DNA from: Gammaproteobacteria bacterium | Lineage (GTDB): Bacteria > Pseudomonadota > Gammaproteobacteria > CAISUE01 | NCBI GenBank assembly: GCA_947378515.1 | Contig: CANCKG010000030.1 | Span: 1 to 7,089 of the forward strand | Reading direction: 5' to 3' | DNA: 7,089 bases | In this document: positions 1-5,994 of the stretch, piece after piece | Position numbering within the stretch: position 1 is the first letter of the stretch | Layout of the letters: every line of letters begins with the position of its first letter | Notes under the pieces: generated by a model | Databases searched by the model: none | What the model was told of the DNA's origin: nothing | The model's input: the letters and a program-made list of their open reading frames with translations, nothing else | Made by a program: the position numbers and the translations under genes

Positions 1-1769
1 AAGGCAATCGCAGCAGCCGAGCTTTGAAACGTTAATAGTGCCGTTAAACGCGCGCGGCAATCGTGTAAATCCCCTTCTTTTAGGGTCGATTTATTGCTTA
101 AGACCGCTTCAAGCGCTTTGACGAGTGCTTCGCGTGGATACGTAGTAAAATCCTCGTGATTCAACCAATAATAGCGTAAACGTTCTAAAATAAAGTCAAA
201 TACGCGATCAGCTGTTTCCGATGTGGTTAATTGCGTGTGCCAACTCTGCACGCTTTCTTGAATAAGCGGTAGCAAGGAGATCGCTTGTTTTTGTGCTAGG
301 ATAATTCGAATGATGCCGAGAGCCGCGCGTCTTAAAGCAAAAGGGTCTTTGTCACCGGTAGGGATTAAACCGACGCCAAAAATACCGGTTAAATTCAGCA
401 GTCGATCAGCCAGTGCCAAACATACTCCCAGAGGGCTTTGTGGTAAAGCATCCCCAGCAAAGCGTGGCAAGTATTGTTCAAATAAAGCGGTCGCTACGGC
501 TGAAGGGTTATCTTGTTGCAAGGCGTACGTATAGCCCATAATACCTTGCAATTCGGGAAATTCATTGACCATTTGGGTGCATAAATCACTCTTGGCAAGC
601 ATGGCGGCTTGATTGGCGAGCGGGCCATTGGCCCCGAACGTTGGTGCGATAAAGGTCGCCAAGCGAGCTAAAGCGTCGACTTTATCTTGCATCGAGCCAA
701 GCTGATGTTGAAAGGTCATTTTTGTTAATACTGGCTGAAAGGCCGCCAGTGGCATTTTCAAATCTTGTTCATAGAAAAATTCGGCATCGCTCAAACGCGC
801 GTGCATTACGCGTGCGTTGCCTTGAATAACCTTATCAGGTTCACGGCTGTCAATATTGCTGATGGTAATAAAAGTAGCATGCAATTGCCTCTGCTGATCT
901 TCGGTGGCAAAACATTTTTGGTGATTTTGCATCGAAGCGATCAAAGCTTCCGACGGTAATTTTAAAAAGCGTGGATCAAAGGGAATGGCTAAGGCGACTG
1001 GCCATTCGACTAAGCCGGTTACTTCGGTTAATAACGCAGGATTGATGAGCGTCGTTAAAGTCGTCGATTCAAGGGTGATTTTTTGTGCTAATTGACGATT
1101 GATTGTGGCCTGCCGTTTGGCAAAGCTGGCGATTACTTTAGCGTTATATAAACACTGTTCATACTTTTCTTGGTTGGCACATGCAAAGCTAATGGCATCG
1201 GGTGCCATGAAACGATGGCCATAACTCAGGCGATCGGCTTTAATGCCAAAACAGGTGATATCGATGATGTCTGTACCAAATAAAGCCAAGACCCATTTCA
1301 CCGGTCGAATGAAACCGCTGTCATGATTACCCCAGCGCATGGGGCGGGCAATGCTCAAGTCACTTAAGGCTTTGTTCAATAATTCAGGCAATAAAGCCAG
1401 GGTGCTTTTACCGGCGTTTATTTGTAGATAAGTATAGTATTCGCCATCTTGGCTCAAATCTTCGACTGTCACACCACAGGATTTGGCAAAACCGGCAGCG
1501 GCAAGATTGATTGCACCATCAGCGCTGATTTTAGGGCCTTTGCGCGTTAATTGTTGTTCGGGTTGCTTTGCCGCGCATTGACTAATAAATACACTTAAGC
1601 GACGCGGGGTCGCAAACCACACACAGTCACTTTTTTTAAAGTTTAGCTGTTGTTTAGTCAATAGCGCTTCGATAGTGGCTAATAATTGTTCACCTAAAAC
1701 TGCTAAGCCATGGGCGGGCAATTCTTCAGTGCCGATTTCAAATAATAAATGTTGCGGTTCAATGTGCAT
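1..1769 (-). CDS. glyS: Glycyl-tRNA synthetase beta subunit (partial, C-terminus beyond left edge)
   Basis: The minus frame is open from an ATG at 1769 to the window edge, giving 589 codons with no stop. The product is the beta subunit of the alpha2beta2 bacterial glycyl-tRNA synthetase, which binds tRNA-Gly and works with GlyQ in the cytoplasm to make Gly-tRNA. Recognisable landmarks are FEIGTEELP near residue 10, WFATPRRL at 51-58, RKGP at 76-79, MRWG at 144-147, RPVKW at 155-159, GHRFM at 184-188, LVEWPVA at 253-259, RLSDAEFF at 325-332, the HD-domain-like segment KSDLCTQMVNEFPELQG at 393-409, YLPRFAGD at 433-440 and GDKDPFALRRAALG at 472-485. E. coli GlyS has 689 residues, so about 100 C-terminal residues (anticodon-binding domain) are missing only because of the window edge. 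The start gives the expected family N-terminus. The ribosome-binding site is weak (AAAAGA about 8 nt upstream). glyS lies downstream of glyQ and a hydrolase gene on the same strand, separated from the latter by 240 nt of palindromic sequence. Confidence 0.97.
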   Translation of the reverse strand, partial: MHIEPQHLLFEIGTEELPAHGLAVLGEQLLATIEALLTKQQLNFKKSDCVWFATPRRLSVFISQCAAKQPEQQLTRKGPKISADGAINLAAAGFAKSCGVTVEDLSQDGEYYTYLQINAGKSTLALLPELLNKALSDLSIARPMRWGNHDSGFIRPVKWVLALFGTDIIDITCFGIKADRLSYGHRFMAPDAISFACANQEKYEQCLYNAKVIASFAKRQATINRQLAQKITLESTTLTTLINPALLTEVTGLVEWPVALAIPFDPRFLKLPSEALIASMQNHQKCFATEDQQRQLHATFITISNIDSREPDKVIQGNARVMHARLSDAEFFYEQDLKMPLAAFQPVLTKMTFQHQLGSMQDKVDALARLATFIAPTFGANGPLANQAAMLAKSDLCTQMVNEFPELQGIMGYTYALQQDNPSAVATALFEQYLPRFAGDALPQSPLGVCLALADRLLNLTGIFGVGLIPTGDKDPFALRRAALGIIRIILAQKQAISLLPLIQESVQSWHTQLTTSETADRVFDFILERLRYYWLNHEDFTTYPREALVKALEAVLSNKSTLKEGDLHDCRARLTALLTFQSSAAAIA

Positions 1770-1796
1770 GAGAAGTATCTTTTAAATAAATGGGTT

Positions 1797-1810
1797 ATTA
1801 CTTAAGTAAT
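1797..1810. repeat. 14-bp perfect palindrome upstream of glyS
   Basis: ATTACTTAAGTAAT is perfectly self-complementary and lies 27 nt upstream of the glyS start. It could be an operator-like site or chance in an AT-rich leader. I see no -35/-10 pair around it good enough to call a glyS promoter. Confidence 0.35.
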
Positions 1811-1828
1811 TATTTAGCCTGGCTTTTT

Positions 1829-1871
1829 ATCCCCCATCGCTAAGGTTGAGTGCACCTTAGCGATGGGGGAT
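1829..1871. repeat. 18-bp perfect hairpin (7-nt loop)
   Basis: Positions 1829-1846 (starting ATCCCCCATCGCTAAGGT) pair perfectly with 1854-1871 around the loop TGAGTGC. On the minus strand (direction of glyS transcription) the stem is followed by ATAAAAAGCC rather than a T-run, so it is not a standard intrinsic terminator for the hydrolase gene. Its outer arm CCCATCGC/GCGATGGG is shared with the 34-bp palindrome at 1995-2028, and the inner TAAGGT/ACCTTA block is inverted relative to that palindrome. It overlaps the right end (1864-1871) of the dispersed repeat copy next to it. Confidence 0.85.
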
Positions 1872-1907
1872 TATCAAGGGGGAGAAAGCGTGGATCCCTC
1901 TCCCTTG
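1864..1907 (-). repeat. Dispersed palindromic repeat, copy 1
   Basis: Read on the minus strand, this stretch starts with CAAGGGAGAG (1907-1898), has an imperfect hairpin loop containing GGATCC, then a 22-nt block at 1885-1864 that begins TCTCCCCCTTGATAAT and ends CCCCCA. The 22-nt block matches 6911-6932 on the plus strand at 21 of 22 positions, and CAAGGGAGAG recurs exactly at 6892-6901. The outer arms CAAGGG/CCCTTG still pair here, but the inner part of the stem has a G.T pair and mismatches, so this copy looks more decayed than copy 2. A second, unrelated hairpin (1829-1871) follows immediately, as one also does at copy 2. Confidence 0.75.
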
Positions 1908-1914
1908 CTCTGCA

Positions 1915-1980
1915 CTATACCGCTCGCCATTCAAGATGCGAGGTTAATAATTTAACGTGTGCCTATGGCGAGCGGTATAG
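1915..1980. repeat. 16-bp inverted repeat with 34-nt loop
   Basis: CTATACCGCTCGCCAT at 1915-1930 pairs perfectly with ATGGCGAGCGGTATAG at 1965-1980. The 34-nt loop contains its own small inverted repeat, GTTAA (1943-1947) with TTAAC (1952-1956), so a two-tier cruciform or RNA stem is possible. There is no T-run after it in the direction of transcription. No open reading frame of note lies inside. Confidence 0.8.
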
Positions 1981-1994
1981 CTCTATTTTAAATA

Positions 1995-2028
1995 TATACC
2001 CATCGCACCTTAAGGTGCGATGGGTATA
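1995..2028. repeat. 34-bp perfect palindrome overlapping the hydrolase stop codon
   Basis: The sequence is perfectly self-complementary with no spacer, centred between 2011 and 2012; the left arm is TATACCCATCGCACCTT. It covers the TAA stop and the last codons (IPIAP) of the C45-type hydrolase gene, so the protein end is written by the repeat. On the minus strand it is followed by TATTTAAAATAG, which is AT-rich but not a clean T-run, so it may act as mRNA end protection or a weak terminator rather than a textbook terminator. The arms share CCCATCGC/GCGATGGG with the hairpin at 1829-1871. Confidence 0.85.
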
Positions 2029-2879
2029 GTCTGTTGCCAAAAGGCTTGGTCTAGCACTAAATTAATCGTATCTTTAGCTTGATGGGGATTGAATTCTTTT
2101 AACTGCAAGGTTGGCGGGCCGTCTTTGGGGGCCGCGACTAACCACGTTGCCACTGTCCATTTGCGTAAAATATTATCGTTGGTATCAATGGCGCCATCAG
2201 CGGTTAAGGTACTTTGATCGGTGCTGAAGCTTTCAAACATCGCGGTGTTGTAAGCGGTATGCGTTGCTAATAATTGACTGATGCGGTTATAGCGCATGAA
2301 GGTACTGCTGGATACTGGGTCATTAAACGGAACTAAGCTAGCATTAACATAATGGTTGGTGTGATACAGGTAACCTGGCTGTTGAATGCGACTAATCGCA
2401 TAGTGACCCGCGGGCGCAATTTCGACCATGACGACTTGGCTGTTATCGGCGATCATTAAATTTTGACCAGCACCATGGCTAAATAAAGCTTGCTGGTCTT
2501 TGAGCACATCAGCGACCGTGCTGTAATGACGCAAAATAGCTTGCATGATATTACTGCCGGCTGCAGCTCCATAGGTGACATCGGTATTGACATCGTTATC
2601 GGCGACATTTAAGCCCAGTTGGTTAATACCCGCGCTGATAAAATTATACGCTTTGTCGCTGGGTTCATTTTTATACATCAAGGCTAGGTAACGATAGCCT
2701 GTGGGTGGTTGGACGAGTTGTAAGCGTTGGACTTCGTTAGCGGGTGCATCACGATTTTTGATGAACAGCAATTGATCGGTCTGATTGACTGTCCCGACCG
2801 ATGCCCAAAGGGTGCAAGCATTACTAACAGGACTTAATAGACTCAATGAAAGTAAACAAAAGGTTAATTTTTTGATCAT
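2010..2879 (-). CDS. Secreted Ntn-hydrolase, C45 / choloylglycine-hydrolase-like
   Basis: This 289-residue protein has a signal peptide (MIKK, hydrophobic stretch about 6-17, ...SNA) ending directly before Cys22. Cys22 begins the ACTLW...KNRD pattern typical of N-terminal-nucleophile amide hydrolases of the C45 (acyl-CoA:6-APA acyltransferase-like) / choloylglycine hydrolase superfamily. Removal of residues 1-21 would expose Cys22 as the catalytic nucleophile. KNRD at 41-44 supplies the conserved Arg/Asp, GINQLGLNVADND at 84-96 is the core strand segment, and TNHY at 174-177 carries the expected catalytic Asn. No lipobox is visible, so a soluble periplasmic or exported enzyme is inferred. The substrate cannot be told; the family cleaves linear amide bonds in N-acyl amino compounds, bile-salt-like molecules or penicillins. 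The ATG lies 2 nt after the glyQ stop, with a G-rich site inside the last glyQ codons, so co-translation is likely. Its 3' end lies in a 34-bp palindrome. A periplasmic hydrolase between glyQ and glyS is unusual. Confidence 0.85.
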   Translation of the reverse strand: MIKKLTFCLLSLSLLSPVSNACTLWASVGTVNQTDQLLFIKNRDAPANEVQRLQLVQPPTGYRYLALMYKNEPSDKAYNFISAGINQLGLNVADNDVNTDVTYGAAAGSNIMQAILRHYSTVADVLKDQQALFSHGAGQNLMIADNSQVVMVEIAPAGHYAISRIQQPGYLYHTNHYVNASLVPFNDPVSSSTFMRYNRISQLLATHTAYNTAMFESFSTDQSTLTADGAIDTNDNILRKWTVATWLVAAPKDGPPTLQLKEFNPHQAKDTINLVLDQAFWQQTIPIAP

Positions 2880-2881
2880 GA

Positions 2882-3748
2882 TTAATCCCCCGAATTAAAT
2901 GAAGCGGCATATTGTTCGGCGACACCTTTAGCGAGCGTGCGAACGCGCAAAATAGTGCGTTGTCGTTCGGTCACTGAAATCGCTTTACGCGCATCCAATA
3001 AATTAAAGGTATGTGATACTTTTAAGACCATTTCATAAGCTGGCAATGGCAGATTAGCGGTTAATAATTGTTGGCACGTGGCTTCGTAGTCATTAAATTG
3101 CTGTAATAGCTTGTCGGTATTAGCATATTCAAAATTATACGTCGACATTTGCACTTCATTTTGATGAAAGACATCACCATAAGTGACTTTACCATGAACA
3201 GAATCGCTCCACACAATATCAAATAAACTGTCAACATTTTGGATATTCATCGCTAAACGCTCTAAGCCATAGGTGATTTCACCCGATACCGGTTTACAGG
3301 CCAGCCCGCCCACTTGCTGAAAATAGGTAAATTGGCTGATTTCCATGCCATTTTGCCAAATTTCCCAACCCTGGCCCCAAGCGCCAAGCGTTGGTGATTC
3401 CCAATTATCTTCAACCAAGCGAATATCCGAGACTAAGGGATCAATGCCTAAGGCTTTAAGCGAATCTAAATATAAGTCGACGATATTATCGGGTGATGGT
3501 TTTAAGAGTACTTGAAATTGATAATAGTGTTGTACTCGATTGGGATTTTCGCCATAGCGGCCATCGGTTGGTCGTCGGCACGGTTGAACAAAGGCAGTGC
3601 GCCAGGGTTTAGGGCCGATAGCTCGTAAAAACGTGGCAGGATGAAAGGTGCCAGCACCCACTTCCATGTCCAAGGGTTGCACCAAGACACAGCCTTGATT
3701 AGCCCAATAGTGTTGTAAGCGTAAAATAATCTCTTGAAAAGTTAACAC
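2882..3748 (-). CDS. glyQ: Glycyl-tRNA synthetase alpha subunit
   Basis: This is the catalytic alpha subunit of bacterial alpha2beta2 glycyl-tRNA synthetase (class II core; activates glycine with ATP). The frame is open from an ATG at 3844, but I place the start at the GTG at 3748, giving 288 residues beginning [21 protein letters not shown]. coli GlyQ reads TFQGLILTLQDYWARQGC at the same place. GGAG lies 6 nt before this GTG, whereas the upstream ATG has no ribosome-binding site and its extra 32 residues resemble nothing in the family. Counting from the GTG, conserved blocks are [10 protein letters not shown] (24-33), [14 protein letters not shown] (58-71), [13 protein letters not shown] (74-86), [17 protein letters not shown] (113-129), FTYFQQVGG (140-148), [12 protein letters not shown] (156-167) and [14 protein letters not shown] (251-264). 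It is slightly shorter than E. coli GlyQ (303) at the C-terminus. It is the first gene of the glyQ-hydrolase-glyS operon. Confidence 0.97.
   Translation of the reverse strand: MLTFQEIILRLQHYWANQGCVLVQPLDMEVGAGTFHPATFLRAIGPKPWRTAFVQPCRRPTDGRYGENPNRVQHYYQFQVLLKPSPDNIVDLYLDSLKALGIDPLVSDIRLVEDNWESPTLGAWGQGWEIWQNGMEISQFTYFQQVGGLACKPVSGEITYGLERLAMNIQNVDSLFDIVWSDSVHGKVTYGDVFHQNEVQMSTYNFEYANTDKLLQQFNDYEATCQQLLTANLPLPAYEMVLKVSHTFNLLDARKAISVTERQRTILRVRTLAKGVAEQYAASFNSGD
2886..2891 (-). promoter_or_regulatory. Probable ribosome-binding site of the hydrolase gene, inside glyQ
   Basis: GGGGGA lies 6 nt before the hydrolase ATG at 2879 and falls within the last sense codons of glyQ. Together with the 2-nt gap between the glyQ stop and the ATG, this supports translational coupling of the two genes. 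Confidence 0.5.
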
Positions 3749-3753
3749 GGAAA

Positions 3754-3758
3754 TCTCC
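3754..3758 (-). promoter_or_regulatory. Ribosome-binding site deciding the glyQ GTG start
   Basis: GGAGA lies 5 nt upstream of GTG at 3748-3746. It supports the GTG as the glyQ start over the upstream in-frame ATG at 3844, which has only TTCAGCGTCGCCTG before it. Confidence 0.7.
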
Positions 3759-3790
3759 ACTTTAAAATCGTTGGTTTGTGCAACAGCCGC

Positions 3791-3796
3791 TATAAT
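3791..3796 (+). promoter_or_regulatory. Candidate -10 element of the arnC-like/hflK/hflC operon
   Basis: A perfect TATAAT lies 112 nt before the glycosyltransferase start in the 159-nt divergent intergenic region. No good -35 is seen at 16-18 nt spacing; TTGGTT at 3771-3776 is 14 nt away, which is too close for a strong site. Further AT-rich hexamers (TATAAG at 3874, TATAAA at 3891) are nearer the gene but also lack a -35. The leftward glyQ promoter must lie in the same region, and I could not place it with confidence. Confidence 0.35.
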
Positions 3797-3907
3797 GTTA
3801 GAATTCTGGCGCAATGGCGGGAACGAATCAGTGCATTTTGCCATCAGGCGACGCTGAACGCTAGTGTAAACCGTATAAGTGTCTAATACATATAAAAGAA
3901 GCCGTTA

Positions 3908-4846
3908 ATGACCACACCCTATTTAAGTATCGTTATTCCTGTTCATAATGAACAAGAAGTATTACCCGTGTTATTTGAACGTTTGACAACCGCATTAGAT
4001 GCGTATGGCAAATCCTATGAAGTCATTTTGATTGATGATGGTAGTCGCGATAAGTCAGCTGTGATGCTTGATGCTTATCAGAAATTACGCCCAGAAGAAT
4101 TGCGTATCATCCATTTGAATGGCAATTTTGGTCAGCATTTAGCCATTATGGCCGGTCTCGAACACATTCGCGGTGAAATAGCCGTGACACTCGATGCCGA
4201 TTTGCAAAATCCGCCCGAAGAAATTCCTAAACTGATCGATGCGATGGAATCTGGTAATTACGATGTAGTTGGCGGTTATCGGATGGATCGGCAAGATAGC
4301 GCTTGGCGTATTTACGTATCGAAAATGCACAATTGGGTGCGGGCTAAATTCATGCCGCGTTTGATCATGAAAGATGAAGGTTGTATGTTACGCGCTTATC
4401 GTAAGAGTGTCGTCGAATTGATGGTCTTGAGCCAAGAAGCCTCGACCTTTATTCCCGCTTTAGCGATGATGTATGCGACCAATCCAGGTGAAGTGGGTGT
4501 TAAACACGAAGCGCGCAGTGCCGGTTATTCAAAATATAACCTCTATGCGCTGATTCGTTATAATTTTGATATCATCACTAACTTTTCTTTGACACCGCTA
4601 CACTTATTTACCTTAGTCGGCGTGGTAGTTTCAGCGCTTAGTGGCTTGCTTGTGCTCTACATGTTCATTCGGCGCTTGATTATTGGGCCTGAAGCCGATG
4701 GCGTTTTTACCTTATTTGCAATCATGTTTTTATTGATTAGCATTGGTTTATTAGGTTTAGGGATCATCGGTGAATACGTCGGGCGTATTTATCAAGAAGT
4801 TCGTAAACGACCACGTTTTGTCATTCGCCAAATTGTTGAAAAATAG
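3908..4846 (+). CDS. arnC: ArnC-like undecaprenyl-phosphate glycosyltransferase (GT2)
   Basis: This 312-residue protein is an inner-membrane family-2 glycosyltransferase of the ArnC/GtrB/DPM1 type, which transfers a sugar from a nucleotide donor to undecaprenyl phosphate on the cytoplasmic face. The N-terminal GT-A domain shows SIVIPVHNEQEVLP (7-20), LIDDGS (41-46), GNFGQHLAIMAG (72-83), the metal/donor-binding LDADLQNPPEEIP (95-107), RQD (128-130), GCMLRAYR (158-165) and STFIP (179-183). Two transmembrane helices follow (about 233-253 and 266-288), then GEYVGRIYQEVRKRPRF (288-304). The blocks DLQNPPEEIP, GCMLRAYR and STFIP are the same in E. coli ArnC (322 residues), which moves 4-formamido-arabinose for lipid A modification and polymyxin resistance. 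No other arn gene is visible here, so the sugar could differ, and a GtrB-like role is the main alternative. The ribosome-binding site is weak (AGAAG). hflK follows after 8 nt. Confidence 0.85.
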   Translation: MTTPYLSIVIPVHNEQEVLPVLFERLTTALDAYGKSYEVILIDDGSRDKSAVMLDAYQKLRPEELRIIHLNGNFGQHLAIMAGLEHIRGEIAVTLDADLQNPPEEIPKLIDAMESGNYDVVGGYRMDRQDSAWRIYVSKMHNWVRAKFMPRLIMKDEGCMLRAYRKSVVELMVLSQEASTFIPALAMMYATNPGEVGVKHEARSAGYSKYNLYALIRYNFDIITNFSLTPLHLFTLVGVVVSALSGLLVLYMFIRRLIIGPEADGVFTLFAIMFLLISIGLLGLGIIGEYVGRIYQEVRKRPRFVIRQIVEK

Positions 4847-4854
4847 AGCCTGTT

Positions 4855-5994
4855 ATGACTTGGAAACTCCCTGAAGACCAGAATAAGCCTAAGCCAGATC
4901 CCTGGACTGGCCGGCAACCCGATAACAAGCCCAAGGGGCAACAACCACCGGATATCGACGCTTTACTCAGGCAAGCATGGACAAAGCTTAAGCGACGTTA
5001 CAGTAATTGGCGTTCTTTAAACTCTCAACCTCGCGCTTGGTTAACTTGGTTAGCGGGTGTGGCATTAGCGATTTGGCTTGGTTTAGGCGTGCATTATGTG
5101 CGGGGGGATCAATTAAGTTATGTGCTGCGTTTAGGGGTTTACCAAGGTCAGCTAGCGACCGGTTGGCAGTGGCGTGCTTGGGGCATTTATCAAGTGTATA
5201 GCTTGCCGCAGCCACAAGCGTTGACGGTTAAGCCTGAAGTTATTAGTCAAGATTTGAATTTAGCTAAAGTGTCGATGACCCTGACTTATCGCGTCATTGA
5301 TCCTAAAGCTTATCTATTTAGTAACAATGCACCATTGATTGTATTGCAAGCATTGAGCGACAGCGCTTTACAACAAGTAGTAGGCCAAATGAACTCGGAT
5401 GCTTTGCTCAGTGAAAAAAACCCACCAACGATCGTGACTGAACTTAAGCCTTTGTTACAGTCCCTTGTTGATCAAGCAGGTTTGGGCGTACAAATAGTAA
5501 GTATCCAGATCGATGATGTGGCTATTCCAGATAGCTTGCAAGAATTATTTACTAAAATGAATGCCCTTTACGAAACGCAAACGGTGACCCGTCAAAAAAA
5601 CCTTGAATACCAACAACAAGTCTTACCAGCTGCGGTATTGAAAGCCAAAAGCAACATGAATGCCGCTAAAGCTTACGCTCAACAAACCATTGCCAAAGCG
5701 CAGAGTGATGTCGCAGATTACTTGCTGGTATTGCCTCAATATGAAAAAAATCCACAATTAATCAAGTATCAACTGTATACCCAAAATATGACCGAAATTT
5801 TGAGTGCATCACAAACGGTGGTCGTTGATGCGAAGGGGACGACACCGATGATTGTCTTGAATGATGCGATGCGCAAAAAACCGCTTGCCCCGGTTAATAG
5901 TACGGCTGCCACGGCTATTTCTGTGGTCGATAACAGCGATGCTGATACCATCAACGATAGCTATGGCAATATCAAAGGAGGCTATGGTTCATGA
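4855..5994 (+). CDS. hflK: HflK-like SPFH/band-7 membrane protein, FtsH modulator
   Basis: This 379-residue protein (E. coli HflK has 419) has the HflK layout: a Pro/Gly-rich cytoplasmic N-terminus with MTWKLPEDQNKPKPDPW (1-17; compare MAW...DPW in E. coli) and PPDIDALLRQ (31-40), one transmembrane helix at about 61-80, an SPFH domain at about 82-240 with LTYRVIDPKAYLF (143-155) and DSALQQVVGQM (169-179), an Ala/Gln-rich helical region at about 245-290, and the PQYEKNPQLIKYQLYTQNMTEIL segment near 295-317. With HflC it would form the inner-membrane complex that encloses and regulates FtsH protease. The usual EAERGVVTRFGK motif after the membrane helix is replaced by RGDQLSYVLRLGVYQ, so the protein is diverged. 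The N-terminal match fixes the ATG start; the ribosome-binding site is poor, suggesting coupling to the upstream arnC-like gene. Its last codons overlap the hflC start. Confidence 0.9.
   Translation: MTWKLPEDQNKPKPDPWTGRQPDNKPKGQQPPDIDALLRQAWTKLKRRYSNWRSLNSQPRAWLTWLAGVALAIWLGLGVHYVRGDQLSYVLRLGVYQGQLATGWQWRAWGIYQVYSLPQPQALTVKPEVISQDLNLAKVSMTLTYRVIDPKAYLFSNNAPLIVLQALSDSALQQVVGQMNSDALLSEKNPPTIVTELKPLLQSLVDQAGLGVQIVSIQIDDVAIPDSLQELFTKMNALYETQTVTRQKNLEYQQQVLPAAVLKAKSNMNAAKAYAQQTIAKAQSDVADYLLVLPQYEKNPQLIKYQLYTQNMTEILSASQTVVVDAKGTTPMIVLNDAMRKKPLAPVNSTAATAISVVDNSDADTINDSYGNIKGGYGS
5974..5981 (+). promoter_or_regulatory. Strong ribosome-binding site for hflC
   Basis: AAAGGAGG, fully complementary to the 16S anti-Shine-Dalgarno core, lies 9 nt before the hflC ATG and inside the end of hflK. 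It confirms the hflC start and contrasts with the weak sites of the two genes upstream. Confidence 0.8.

Noticed and set aside
310..959. Small plus-strand open frames at 310-534 and 765-959
   Set aside because: They lie antisense to the well-conserved glyS coding frame, resemble no family and have no ribosome-binding sites.
1829..1871. Intrinsic terminator for the hydrolase gene
   Set aside because: The stem is strong, but in the direction of transcription it is followed by ATAAAAAGCC, which would be an A-tract in the RNA, not a U-tract.
1829..2028. CRISPR array
   Set aside because: The repeats are palindromes of differing sequence, without regularly spaced identical units or spacers.
3502..3690. 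62-residue minus-strand frame inside glyQ
   Set aside because: It is an alternative reading frame of strongly conserved glyQ sequence ([10 protein letters not shown] to YQFQV).
3749..3907. T-box or glycine riboswitch leader ahead of glyQ
   Set aside because: The glyQ leader within this 159-nt region is short and shows neither a T-box UGGN-type bulge with terminator nor the tandem glycine aptamer pattern.
4139..4330. Minus-strand frame antisense to the ArnC-like gene
   Set aside because: It is a shadow of the conserved LDADLQNPPEEIP region, with no independent support.
4988..5954. Short frames at 4988-5215 (-), 5007-5201 (+) and 5769-5954 (-) within hflK
   Set aside because: The HflK frame explains this stretch completely through family motifs; these are chance frames.
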